From Streptomyces sp. SolWspMP-5a-2 (GTDB lineage Bacteria > Actinomycetota > Actinomycetes > Streptomycetales > Streptomycetaceae), in assembly GCF_900091845.1 (NCBI RefSeq), contig NZ_FMCI01000308.1, positions 1 through 32,032 of the forward strand: a DNA stretch of 32,032 nucleotides. Reading direction: 5' to 3'. Positions 1 to 6,976 of this stretch are shown piece by piece (within the stretch, counting starts at the first letter, position 1; the number at the start of each line of letters is the position of its first letter). The notes below the pieces were generated by a model that saw only the letters and a list, made by a program, of their open reading frames with translations, searched no databases and was not told the origin of the DNA. The position numbers were made by a program, and so were the translations under genes.

Positions 1-198
1 CCGGGTGCTGTCACCCGATCGAGGACGTCCGGGACGGACGGGTCCTGACGGCGGGGCCCGCGCAGCGGTGCGGTCGGCCTCGCGCGGCCCGGCGGGGGCG
101 CGGCGCCTGCGGTGCGGGACGGGTTCGGTGCGGGCGGCATGGTCCGGACCGTACGCCGGACCACTGACAACGGCGTTCCGCGCGTGATCGCGGGCGGC

Positions 199-204
199 TA
201 CCGT
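199..204 (+). promoter_or_regulatory. -10 element (TACCGT) of a probable leaderless gene
   Basis: TACCGT matches the actinobacterial TAnnnT -10 and ends seven bases before the ATG at 212, so transcription would begin at or next to the start codon. No convincing -35 lies 16-19 bases upstream. The in-frame GTG at 203 falls inside this hexamer, which argues against it as the start. Inference from sequence only. Confidence 0.45.
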
Positions 205-211
205 GCCCCGC

Positions 212-1885
212 ATGGATCAGCGACGGGAAACGTCCTCGGGCCGGTTCGACCACTGTCCCTGGCTGTTCGCCGACGGCGCGACCGAGGAGCAGCGCGCCGC
301 CCAACTCGCCCGCCGGACGGCGCTCGACGGGGACAGCGAGGTGGGCGAGCGGTGCTACGTGGCCGAGTCCGCCGCGGTGTTCACCGACCGGCTGCGGCTC
401 GGCGCCGACTCCTACATCGCCGCCCACGCCTATGTCACAGGGGAGTTGACGACCGGCGCGCACTGCACGCTGAACCCGTTCACCACGGTGCGCGGGACGG
501 TCCGTCTCGGCGAGGGGGTGCGGATCGGGGCGCACACCTCGCTGCTCGGCTTCAACCACTCCATGGAGCCCGACCGGCCGGTGCACCGCCAGCCCCTCAC
601 CAGCCGTGGCATCGAGATCGGTGACGACGTGTGGATCGGCTCGCACGTCGTGGTGGTGGACGGCGTCCGGGTCGGGGACCACTGCGTGATCGGCGCCGGG
701 GCGGTGGTGACCCGGGACCTCCCCGCGTGGACGGTCGCCGCGGGCAACCCGGCCCGCCCGCTGCGCGACCGCCGCGCATCCCGGACCACCGGCGGTACCG
801 GCGGCACCCCGAGGTCGCTGACGCGGTTCGCCGACACCGCGCGCTCGCAGGCCGCCGGGCTGCTCTCCCGCGCCTGGGACGGCGACCGCTACCGGGACCG
901 TCCCGGTGCCCCCGCCACCGTGCGGGCCCACTGCGACGCCGTGGAGATCGCCGACCTGCTCCTCGGTTCGGCCCCTGGGCAGTTGGCGCCCGAGGAGCAC
1001 GTACGGCGGCTGGCCTCGGCGCAGGACCCCCGGTCGGGTCTGGTCCCGGAGCTGGGCGAGCCGCTGCCGCCGGAGGAGGAGGACGGCTTCACCGCTGACG
1101 GGGCCGCGCTCTACCACGTCCTCAGCGTGGGGTACGCGCTCGATCTGCTGGGCGCCTCGTTCCCTCATCCGGTGCGCGGCGTGCGGGACATGACGGCGCC
1201 TCAGTTGCTGGCCAGGCTCGACGGGCTGCCGTGGCGGGAGCGGGCCTGGAACGCGGGGGCCTGGGTGGACGCCTGGGCGACGGCCGCCCACTGGAACCTG
1301 CGGCACGGGGCGTCCGGCGGCGGGACGGTGGAGGCGCTGTTCGGGGCGCTGGTGACGCGGGTGGACCCGTGGACCGGGCTGTGGGGCACACCGTCGGCCG
1401 AGGACGGGCGGTTGCAGGTGGTGAACGGCTACTACCGGCTGACCAGGGGCTCGTTCGCGCAGTTCGGCGTCCCGGTGCCGTCTCCTGAGCGGGTGGTGGA
1501 CGCCGTCCTCGACCACTCCCGCGACCCCCGGTGGTTCGGCGCGGGCCGGGAGACCGCCTGCACCGTGCTGGACGTCGCGCATCCGCTCTGGCTCTGCGCC
1601 CGGCAGCTCGGGGCCGGCGGATACCGCTCGACCGACGTGCGGGACTGGGCGGAGGGGCAGTTGGCGGCGGTGCTGCCGCGCTGGCGGGACGGCGAGGGGT
1701 TCGGGTTCGGGCCCGGCGCGGACGGCCCGGGGCCGCGACCCGGGCTCCAGGGAACGGAGATGTGGCTGGCCATCGTCTGGTACCTGGCCGATCTGCTCGG
1801 CCGGTCCGACGAGCTTGGCTACCGGCCGCGCGGAGTGCACCGCCCGGAGCCCGCCCGCACCGTCCTCGGGCCGTTCCCCGGGTGA
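212..1885 (+). CDS. Hexapeptide-repeat acyltransferase with large C-terminal domain
   Basis: A protein of 557 residues. Roughly residues 40-195 form a left-handed beta-helix acyltransferase of the maltose/galactoside O-acetyltransferase type: regular hexapeptide turns, an internal GFNHSMEPDRPV stretch carrying the likely catalytic His, and the ending IGAGAVVTRDLPAWTVAAGNPAR, which is typical of this superfamily. About 350 residues follow with no motif I recognise, rich in Trp and Leu helices (NAGAWVDAWATAAHWNL, GTEMWLAIVWYLADLLGR), suggesting an all-helical toroid-like domain. The family transfers acetyl or other acyl groups to sugars; the substrate is unknown here. The ATG at 212 is preferred over the GTG at 203 because the GTG lies inside a TACCGT -10 element. 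It stands alone, with a minisatellite downstream and a convergent gene beyond. Domain 1 is secure, overall function is not. Confidence 0.8.
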   Translation: MDQRRETSSGRFDHCPWLFADGATEEQRAAQLARRTALDGDSEVGERCYVAESAAVFTDRLRLGADSYIAAHAYVTGELTTGAHCTLNPFTTVRGTVRLGEGVRIGAHTSLLGFNHSMEPDRPVHRQPLTSRGIEIGDDVWIGSHVVVVDGVRVGDHCVIGAGAVVTRDLPAWTVAAGNPARPLRDRRASRTTGGTGGTPRSLTRFADTARSQAAGLLSRAWDGDRYRDRPGAPATVRAHCDAVEIADLLLGSAPGQLAPEEHVRRLASAQDPRSGLVPELGEPLPPEEEDGFTADGAALYHVLSVGYALDLLGASFPHPVRGVRDMTAPQLLARLDGLPWRERAWNAGAWVDAWATAAHWNLRHGASGGGTVEALFGALVTRVDPWTGLWGTPSAEDGRLQVVNGYYRLTRGSFAQFGVPVPSPERVVDAVLDHSRDPRWFGAGRETACTVLDVAHPLWLCARQLGAGGYRSTDVRDWAEGQLAAVLPRWRDGEGFGFGPGADGPGPRPGLQGTEMWLAIVWYLADLLGRSDELGYRPRGVHRPEPARTVLGPFPG

Positions 1886-1906
1886 ACTCCCCCGCCCCGG
1901 CTGCCC

Positions 1907-2018
1907 GATCGGCACGGGGACGCGATCGGCACGGGGGCAGGAACGGCATGGGGGCACGGACGGCACGGGGCCCGATCGGCAGGACGACGCGAGCGGCACG
2001 GGCGTGATCGGCACGAGG
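1907..2018. repeat. 17-bp degenerate tandem repeat, about 7 copies
   Basis: Copies of a unit close to GATCGGCACGGGG plus a 4-base linker begin at 1907, 1924, 1941, 1958, 1974, 1991 and 2006, a spacing of 17, 17, 17, 16, 17 and 15 bases. The core GGCA is kept in every copy. The array fills most of the gap between two convergent genes (stops at 1885 and 2096). No coding role is evident. Confidence 0.75.
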
Positions 2019-2095
2019 GCGCGGGTCCGGCCCGTCGCGGCCGGTCCGTTGCTCGCCCGCTTGTGCCACCGGGGCCCCGGGCGACCGGTGCCGGG

Positions 2096-2824
2096 TCAGT
2101 GCGGGGCGTCGTCGCGGGGGCCGGGGTCGAGGGTGAAGACCGTCAACCACTCGGTGTCCGCGGCCCGGTGGCCGAGTCCGGTGAGGGCGTTCGCGGCGGC
2201 GGGCATGTGCGCGGCGCCGTAGAGGACACCGACGGTGAGCGGTCCGCTCGCGGTGTCGTGCAGCCGGGTCAGCGCCTCGACGAGGAGTCTGTCCCGGCGG
2301 CCCAGGACGGGGTTCTCGGAGCCGGGCAGGGCCTCCCGTTCGCTCCGCCCGGTCTCGTTCAGCAGGTTCTCGGTGGTGAGGTGGCGGGCGAGGTAGCGCC
2401 GGGTGCCGAACAGCCGCATCCCGGCCAGCACGGCGGGCGTCAGCGCGCCCAGGGTGACGCGGTCCCGCAGCGGCAGCGCCCGGTGCCCGTCCTGGCCCCC
2501 CGCTCCCGCCGCGTCGGGGTGGAGAACGGGCACGCCGAGGGTGCCGGGGTCCACGTCCTGGACGACCAGCCCGAGCCGTTCACGGCTGTCGAGGCGGGCC
2601 CAGGAGTCGACCAGCGGGTCGGCGGCCGGGGCCACCTCGCCGACGCCCTCGGCGACCACCAGGTCGCAGTCCCGCCGCAGACGGTCGGTGACCTCCCGGT
2701 AGAACGCGGCCTCGGCGAGGCGGATCATCGGGTACAGCAGGAACCGCACCGGTGAGTCGGGGTGGTGGAACCGGACGACGGCCGAGCGCACCCCGGCGAG
2801 TTCGGTCACCTCGATGAACTGCAT
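2096..2824 (-). CDS. TraB/GumN-like hypothetical protein
   Basis: A 242-residue protein starting at the ATG at 2824, preceded by a GGGAG ribosome-binding site with good spacing. The open frame runs much further upstream, but that part is only the shadow of the glycosidase gene next door. Visible features are a central DCDLVVAEGVGEV segment and a C-terminal TVGVLYGAAHMPAAANAL segment. Together they resemble the two conserved blocks of the TraB/GumN fold (an acidic 'vvEG' strand and a 'GaaHl' strand with a conserved His). That family is loosely assigned to peptidase-like or signalling roles, so no activity is claimed. No signal peptide or membrane segment is obvious. It lies 113 bases downstream of the glycosidase gene on the same strand and could share its transcript. 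Confidence 0.7.
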   Translation of the reverse strand: MQFIEVTELAGVRSAVVRFHHPDSPVRFLLYPMIRLAEAAFYREVTDRLRRDCDLVVAEGVGEVAPAADPLVDSWARLDSRERLGLVVQDVDPGTLGVPVLHPDAAGAGGQDGHRALPLRDRVTLGALTPAVLAGMRLFGTRRYLARHLTTENLLNETGRSEREALPGSENPVLGRRDRLLVEALTRLHDTASGPLTVGVLYGAAHMPAAANALTGLGHRAADTEWLTVFTLDPGPRDDAPH

Positions 2825-2937
2825 GCGGCTCCCGTCGTCCGTCCCTGGGAGGTGGATGCCCAACTCGGCTCCGGTCCAGGCACGTTCGGACGGTCGACGG
2901 CGGCCACGGGGTGCGCGGACCCGGCCGGGGAGGCCGC

Positions 2938-4326
2938 TCAGGCCCAGGCGGTCACCGGCACGAAGGAGCTGTCCTGGCGGAAGGTGTCCGTGCCGTCCGC
3001 GACGTCCACCCGCAGCTGGTAGTCGTAGTGGCGCAGGTAGCGGCCGGGGTAGTTGTACGACTCGAACCGGAGGGAGCCGGTGGCGGTCCCGGTGCGGGCG
3101 ACGAACGTGGCGTCCCGCGCGAAGGCCGAGGTGCCGTCGTCGGCGTCGAAGCGGCCCCGGAATCCGTAGTGGCGCAGGTGTCTGCCCGCGGAGTCGGTGA
3201 ACGAGAAGCCGCCGGGGTCGGCGAGTCCCGGGACGACGGTGAAGGCGGACGCCTGCTTCTGCGCGGCGGTGCTGGACGAGGTGACCACCGGGAGGTCGAG
3301 CAGCCCGGACTGCGCCTGCCAGTACCGGGTCGGGTAGTTGACCGACCGGAGCGACCGTCTGACGCCCGTGGCGAGACTCGGCCCGCCCGGCACCGTCTCC
3401 TTGACGACGGTGAAGTGCCGTGCCGTTCCGGAGAGCGCGGGCAGGCCCCTGGGGGCGCTCCAGGTGGCGAAGGCGTCGTAGCTGTCGCTGTAGTAGTAGG
3501 TGCCGTCGCCGTAGCCGTCGAAGAAGATCCGCCAGCCGCCGTTGTCGAGCTGGATCACGGACGGGCCCTCGCGGTAACTGCCCCAGCCCGCCCAGTCGCC
3601 GGTCCGCGACAGGGTGTACGGGCCGGTCGCGCGGCTCGCGGTGCCGTACTCGATGTACTTGGTGGTCTCGTTCTTGGTGAACGCGTGATAGGTCGAGCCG
3701 GTCCGCACGAGGAAGGTGTCGATGTGGTTGGGGCCGATGCCGGACAGGGCGACCGGTGAACTCCAGGCGGTCAGGGCGGAGTTCGTGGCCTTCAGCAGAT
3801 ACGGCGTGAAGATCCACTCGTCGGAGGTGACCGAGCAGGACACGATGACGGCGACGCTGCCGTCGCCGTCGACGAACCACTCCGGGGCCCAGGCGCGGGA
3901 GAGGCCGGTGATCGGCACCGGGAAGTCGTACAGCCAGGTCCAGTTGACGCGGTCGGCGCTGCGCGCGAAGCCGATGGTGGTGCTCGGGTCCTGCCAGGTG
4001 TGCGTGGTGTAGGTGACGTAGTAGAAGCCGTCGGTGTGCTTGAGGAGGGCGGCGTCCCTGATCCTGCCGCTCGGGGGCCGGTAGGCGGCCGACTTGAGCA
4101 GGCGGAAGTCGGTGGCGTCGTCGGACTGGTAGACGTTCACCGTGCCGTCGTCGCTGTTCAGGAACGGCACGATGGTGTAGCGGGTGGCAGAGCCGCTCGG
4201 CGGCGCGGCGGCGAGGGCGGTGCCGAGGAGGCCGGGGGCCTCGCCGAGGACGAGCGCCGAGGCGGGCAGGGCGGCCAGTGCGCGCAGCAGCGCGCGGCGG
4301 GACGGTGCGGGGCGGGGCGGGGTCAC
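2938..4326 (-). CDS. Secreted GH43-like glycosidase with C-terminal AbfB (arabinose-binding) domain
   Basis: A 462-residue exported enzyme. The N-terminus has a twin-arginine-like signal (SRRALLRALAALPASALVLG) with probable cleavage after AAA near residue 41. Residues 50-330 look like a five-bladed beta-propeller of clan GH-F: RDAALL at 90-95 and AWAPEW at 145-150 match the Asp and Glu blocks of GH43-type hydrolases. Residues about 335-462 form an AbfB/CBM42-like beta-trefoil (SVNYPTRYW, RHLRHYGF, YNYPGRYLRHYDY) that binds arabinofuranose side chains. The likely role is extracellular cleavage or binding of arabinose-decorated plant polysaccharide. The GTG start at 4326 is preceded by GGGAGA at 7-base spacing. 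It has its own promoter at 4421-4449 and a leader able to form a structure. Exact specificity cannot be read from sequence. Confidence 0.85.
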   Translation of the reverse strand: MTPPRPAPSRRALLRALAALPASALVLGEAPGLLGTALAAAPPSGSATRYTIVPFLNSDDGTVNVYQSDDATDFRLLKSAAYRPPSGRIRDAALLKHTDGFYYVTYTTHTWQDPSTTIGFARSADRVNWTWLYDFPVPITGLSRAWAPEWFVDGDGSVAVIVSCSVTSDEWIFTPYLLKATNSALTAWSSPVALSGIGPNHIDTFLVRTGSTYHAFTKNETTKYIEYGTASRATGPYTLSRTGDWAGWGSYREGPSVIQLDNGGWRIFFDGYGDGTYYYSDSYDAFATWSAPRGLPALSGTARHFTVVKETVPGGPSLATGVRRSLRSVNYPTRYWQAQSGLLDLPVVTSSSTAAQKQASAFTVVPGLADPGGFSFTDSAGRHLRHYGFRGRFDADDGTSAFARDATFVARTGTATGSLRFESYNYPGRYLRHYDYQLRVDVADGTDTFRQDSSFVPVTAWA

Positions 4327-4353
4327 GGGCGGCTCTCCCTCGGACGTGGGCGG

Positions 4354-4414
4354 GAACGCGTGGGGGCTTCCGTCGTCCTGCGCGTTCGGTATTCCGACCG
4401 CGGTTCGGGAAGCC
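4354..4414 (-). promoter_or_regulatory. Structured 5' leader with two interleaved inverted repeats
   Basis: In the mRNA of the glycosidase gene the order is GGCTTCC (4414-4408), GAACGCG (4387-4381), GGAAGCC (4371-4365), CGCGTTC (4360-4354). The first pairs perfectly with the third and the second with the fourth. This interleaving is the topology of a pseudoknot, or of two mutually exclusive hairpins. The leader begins almost exactly at the predicted transcription start and ends shortly before the ribosome-binding site. The function is unknown, and chance pairing in GC-rich DNA is possible. Confidence 0.35.
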
Positions 4415-4420
4415 GGTCAG

Positions 4421-4449
4421 AAGGTAGGGGTGGGGCGCGGGGGCGTCAA
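4421..4449 (-). promoter_or_regulatory. Housekeeping-type promoter of the glycosidase gene
   Basis: On the minus strand, TTGACG (4449-4444) is followed by exactly 17 bases and then TACCTT (4426-4421), a good match to a vegetative sigma (HrdB-type) promoter. The predicted start is near 4414, giving a leader of about 88 bases before the GTG at 4326. Confidence 0.65.
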
Positions 4450-4637
4450 TGGGCCGGGCAGTAAAGGGGTGCGCGGTCAACTCGTAGTGCCAGCAGGCTG
4501 GTTGGCCGCCATGGAGCAGAACACGACGGCCACGAGGGGCACTTGACCGCTTGTTGGAGCATCACCCCGGCGACGGGGACGCCGGCGCCGGGCGTGCTCC
4601 GCGCCGAGGCGCCGACGCGCCGCGCGGCAGCACCTCA

Positions 4638-4643
4638 TACAGT
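4638..4643 (+). promoter_or_regulatory. -10 element (TACAGT) of a probable leaderless gene
   Basis: TACAGT ends six bases before the GTG at 4650. There is no purine-rich ribosome-binding site before that GTG, so a leaderless mRNA is the simplest reading. No clear -35 is visible. It supports choosing 4650 over the further upstream in-frame starts. Confidence 0.45.
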
Positions 4644-4649
4644 GCCCCC

Positions 4650-5096
4650 GTGACTGCCTTTACCGATGAGAACGTCCCGGGCCGTTTCGGCCCCACCGCG
4701 ACCACCGAGACCGACCCGCGCGAGGTCGGCCAGGTCCGCACCGAGTACTCCCCCGAACACGACGGCGACCCGGACCCGGGCGAGATCGTCTGGACCTGGG
4801 TGCCGTTCGAGGAGAACGACGGGCGGGGCAAGGACCGTCCGGTGCTCGTGGTGGCCCGTGAGGCCACCGGCACCGTGCTCGCCGTCCAGCTCTCCAGCAA
4901 GCGGCACGACGGCGACCACGAGTGGGTGGCGATCGGGTCGGGACCGTGGGACCGGTCGGGACGCGACTCGTGGGTGGACGTGGACCGGGTGCTGCGGCTG
5001 CACGACGACGGCATGCGCCGGGAGGCGTGCGCCCTGGACCGCGGCCGGTTCAACCTGGTGCGCAACCGGCTCCGGGAGCGCTACGGCTGGAGCTGA
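4650..5096 (+). CDS. PemK/MazF-family protein (toxin-like)
   Basis: A 148-residue protein. Residues 50-148 carry the PemK/MazF core: GEIVWTWVPFEENDGRGKDRPVLVVARE, where GKDRPVLVV is the conserved strand after the loop that in MazF covers the RNA site, followed by VLAVQLSSKRH and a C-terminal helix. The first 50 residues are acidic and specific to this subgroup. Classical relatives are sequence-specific endoribonucleases paired with a small antitoxin. Here no antitoxin gene precedes or follows: the upstream neighbour is divergent, and the next downstream gene (egtA) is 570 bases away. It may therefore be a domesticated, non-toxic member. The GTG start is supported by a -10 placed for leaderless transcription. 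Confidence 0.8.
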   Translation: MTAFTDENVPGRFGPTATTETDPREVGQVRTEYSPEHDGDPDPGEIVWTWVPFEENDGRGKDRPVLVVAREATGTVLAVQLSSKRHDGDHEWVAIGSGPWDRSGRDSWVDVDRVLRLHDDGMRREACALDRGRFNLVRNRLRERYGWS

Positions 5097-5665
5097 CGCT
5101 CCGGACGGGCCCGCTCCTCACTCCGGGCGGGCCCGCCCCTTGCTTCGAGGGGTGCGCCCCGCCGCCCCGCCCGACCCGTCCGCCGCACCCCCGGCGGCGC
5201 CACGTGCGGGCGAACCGCCTGGATGCCGCCGACGACCGGCCGGAACCGCCCGGCAGCCGGGATCCGCTCGCTCCGCCGGGTGGGCCCGCGCAGGCGCTCG
5301 CTCAGGGCGCCACCCCCGTGGGCGCCGTGGGCGCGCCCCGCACGGTCTCCCCCGTCGTGCTCACGCACGCATCGTGGGCGATGCTTGACGCGTGGCGCAA
5401 CGCGTTTTCCCGGGCCTGCCCCGATCGGAAGCGAGCGACAACGATCGACATAGGCCGGAAACAAACGGTACCGACCCAGAAGAAGCGGGAACTACCGGGA
5501 AAGCCGAAGCGAAACAGCCGGGAAGCGAGCATGACCGAGCCGGAACGTCCGGGTACGCACCCTTGTGCGGACCGGCGGGAAGGTCTTGGCTTGGACGAGT
5601 GCCGCCGCCCGGACGCCCGCCGAACCGGACCGGCGGCATGGTGGAATCTCCGAAGGGATCCCGAC
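5097..5665. other. 569-base non-coding stretch upstream of egtA
   Basis: The frame stays open through here only because of GC bias; I see no gene. It begins with the hairpin after the MazF-like gene (5106-5135). The segment at about 5390-5540 is noticeably richer in A than its surroundings and has two CGATCG palindromes (near 5421 and 5442). At 5549-5575 an imperfect hairpin centred on CGCAC-CCTT-GTGCG lies in the presumed egtA leader. The egt promoter probably sits here, but I cannot fix a -35/-10 pair. Confidence 0.5.
5106..5135 (+). terminator. Hairpin after the MazF-like gene
   Basis: Perfect 9-bp arms CGGGCCCGC (5106-5114) and GCGGGCCCG (5127-5135) with a 12-base loop, starting ten bases after the stop codon. 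There is no T-run, as is usual for this genus. Confidence 0.5.
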
Positions 5666-6976
5666 ATGTCCGAAGCACTGAGTGACCCGGGCGACTGTAC
5701 GGACCCCCGTACTGCGCGCCTCGCGGTCACCGAAGCCGAGGTGGAAGCCCTGGTCAGGGGCATCTGCTTCAAGACAGGACCACCCCGAGTCCTCGGGGTG
5801 GAAGTGGAATGGCTCGTCCACGACCTGCGCGACCCGTTGCGCCCCGTGACGGCGGACCGGCTCGGAGCGGCCTACGCCGCCCTGCGCGCCGTCCCCCTCG
5901 CGTCGGCGCTCACCGTCGAACCCGGCGGCCAGCTCGAACTCAGCTCGCCACCCGCGACCTCCCTCATGGAGTGCGTCACCACCGTCTCCGCCGACCTCGA
6001 CGCCGTCCGCTCGGCTCTCGCCCGACAGGACCTCGGGCTCGTGGGTCTCGGCCATGACCCCTGGCACACCCCGCGCCGCTATCTGCGCGAACCCCGCTAC
6101 GACGCCATGGAAGCCTGCCTTGACCGCACCGGTCCGGCCGGCCGCGCCATGATGTGCTCCTCCGCCTCCGTCCAGGTCTGCGTGGACTCCGGGTTCGAGG
6201 AACCGGGGCCGCTCGGGCACGGACGCCGCTGGTGGCTGGCCCACCAGCTGGGCCCGGTCCTGGTGGCCGCGTTCGCCAACTCGCCGCTCGCCGGGAACGC
6301 GCCCACCGGCTGGCGCTCCACCCGGCAGCTTCTCTGGGCGGAGATCGGCCCCGGCCGCGCCGGGGCACCCCCGCTCAACGGCGACCCCCGGGGCGCCTGG
6401 GCCCGGCACGTGCTCGACGCGCCGGTGATGTGCCTGCGGCGCGACAGCGGGCCCTGGGAGGTACCGGACGGGCTCACCTTCCGGGAGTGGACCAGATCGG
6501 GGACGCCCACCAGGGCGGACCTCGACTACCACATCACCACCCTGTTCCCGCCGGTCAGACCCCGCGGGCACCTGGAGCTGCGGATGATCGACGCGCAGCC
6601 GGGCGACGACGGCTGGATCGTGCCGCTCGCCGTCACGGCCGCCCTGTTCGACGACCCCGAGGCGGCCGAGACCGCCTACCGGGCGGTGAAGCCGCTGGCC
6701 GAACGGGGCCTCGGGCTGCCCGCGCCGCACAACCCGCTGTGGACCGACGCGGCCCGGCACGCCCTGACCGACCCGGAGCTGCACGAGGCGGCCGTCGCCT
6801 GCTTCGCGGCGGCCCTGGACGCGCTGCCCGGACTCGGCGCCACCACCGAGGTCACCGACGCGGTGGCGGCCCACCTGGACCGGTACGTCCTGCGGGGCCG
6901 CTGCCCCGCCGACGAGCTGCTCGACCACCTGCGCGGCACCACCGCGCGCGCACCTGGGAAGGACGACCGCACATGA
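5666..6976 (+). CDS. egtA: EgtA, glutamate-cysteine ligase of ergothioneine synthesis
   Basis: A 436-residue GCS2-type ATP-dependent ligase that joins glutamate and cysteine to make gamma-glutamylcysteine, the sulfur donor for EgtB. Supporting features are LGVEVEWLV (Glu/Mg-binding strand, near residues 47-55), EPGGQLELSS (residues 88-97), the central MMCSSASVQVCVD block and FPPVRPRGHLELRMIDAQP towards the C-terminus, all characteristic of the family. The first gene of the egtABCD operon, its stop overlaps the egtB start (ATGA at 6973). The ATG at 6666 minus 1000, that is at 5666, has GAAGGG nine bases upstream. An alternative ATG at 5531 with GGGAAG would add 45 residues without homology to the family N-terminus I recall, so 5666 is preferred. 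The assignment rests on the sequence and the operon. Confidence 0.93.
   Translation: MSEALSDPGDCTDPRTARLAVTEAEVEALVRGICFKTGPPRVLGVEVEWLVHDLRDPLRPVTADRLGAAYAALRAVPLASALTVEPGGQLELSSPPATSLMECVTTVSADLDAVRSALARQDLGLVGLGHDPWHTPRRYLREPRYDAMEACLDRTGPAGRAMMCSSASVQVCVDSGFEEPGPLGHGRRWWLAHQLGPVLVAAFANSPLAGNAPTGWRSTRQLLWAEIGPGRAGAPPLNGDPRGAWARHVLDAPVMCLRRDSGPWEVPDGLTFREWTRSGTPTRADLDYHITTLFPPVRPRGHLELRMIDAQPGDDGWIVPLAVTAALFDDPEAAETAYRAVKPLAERGLGLPAPHNPLWTDAARHALTDPELHEAAVACFAAALDALPGLGATTEVTDAVAAHLDRYVLRGRCPADELLDHLRGTTARAPGKDDRT

Larger units (their letters stand above)
4327..4649. other. Divergent intergenic region, glycosidase / MazF-like gene
   Basis: This 323-base gap holds the glycosidase promoter (4421-4449) with its approximately 88-base leader (4327-4414), and the -10 of the divergent PemK/MazF-like gene (4638-4643). 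The stretch 4450-4637 contains no gene I can support. It includes a small CCAG/CTGG inverted repeat near 4491-4500 of unknown meaning. Confidence 0.6.

Noticed and set aside
11..2014. A long minus-strand open frame covering the first gene
   Set aside because: It is a GC-bias shadow: low-complexity Arg/Pro/Gly/Ala sequence with no domain signature, opposite a real acyltransferase.
2825..4480. N-terminal extension of the TraB/GumN-like protein
   Set aside because: The extension runs antiparallel-free in the same strand but in another frame of the glycosidase gene; it is Arg/His/Pro rich, and the ATG at 2824 has a proper ribosome-binding site.
5531..5665. Earlier ATG start for egtA
   Set aside because: It has a passable GGGAAG, but the added 45 residues do not resemble EgtA N-termini, and the ATG at 5666 has a better-placed site.
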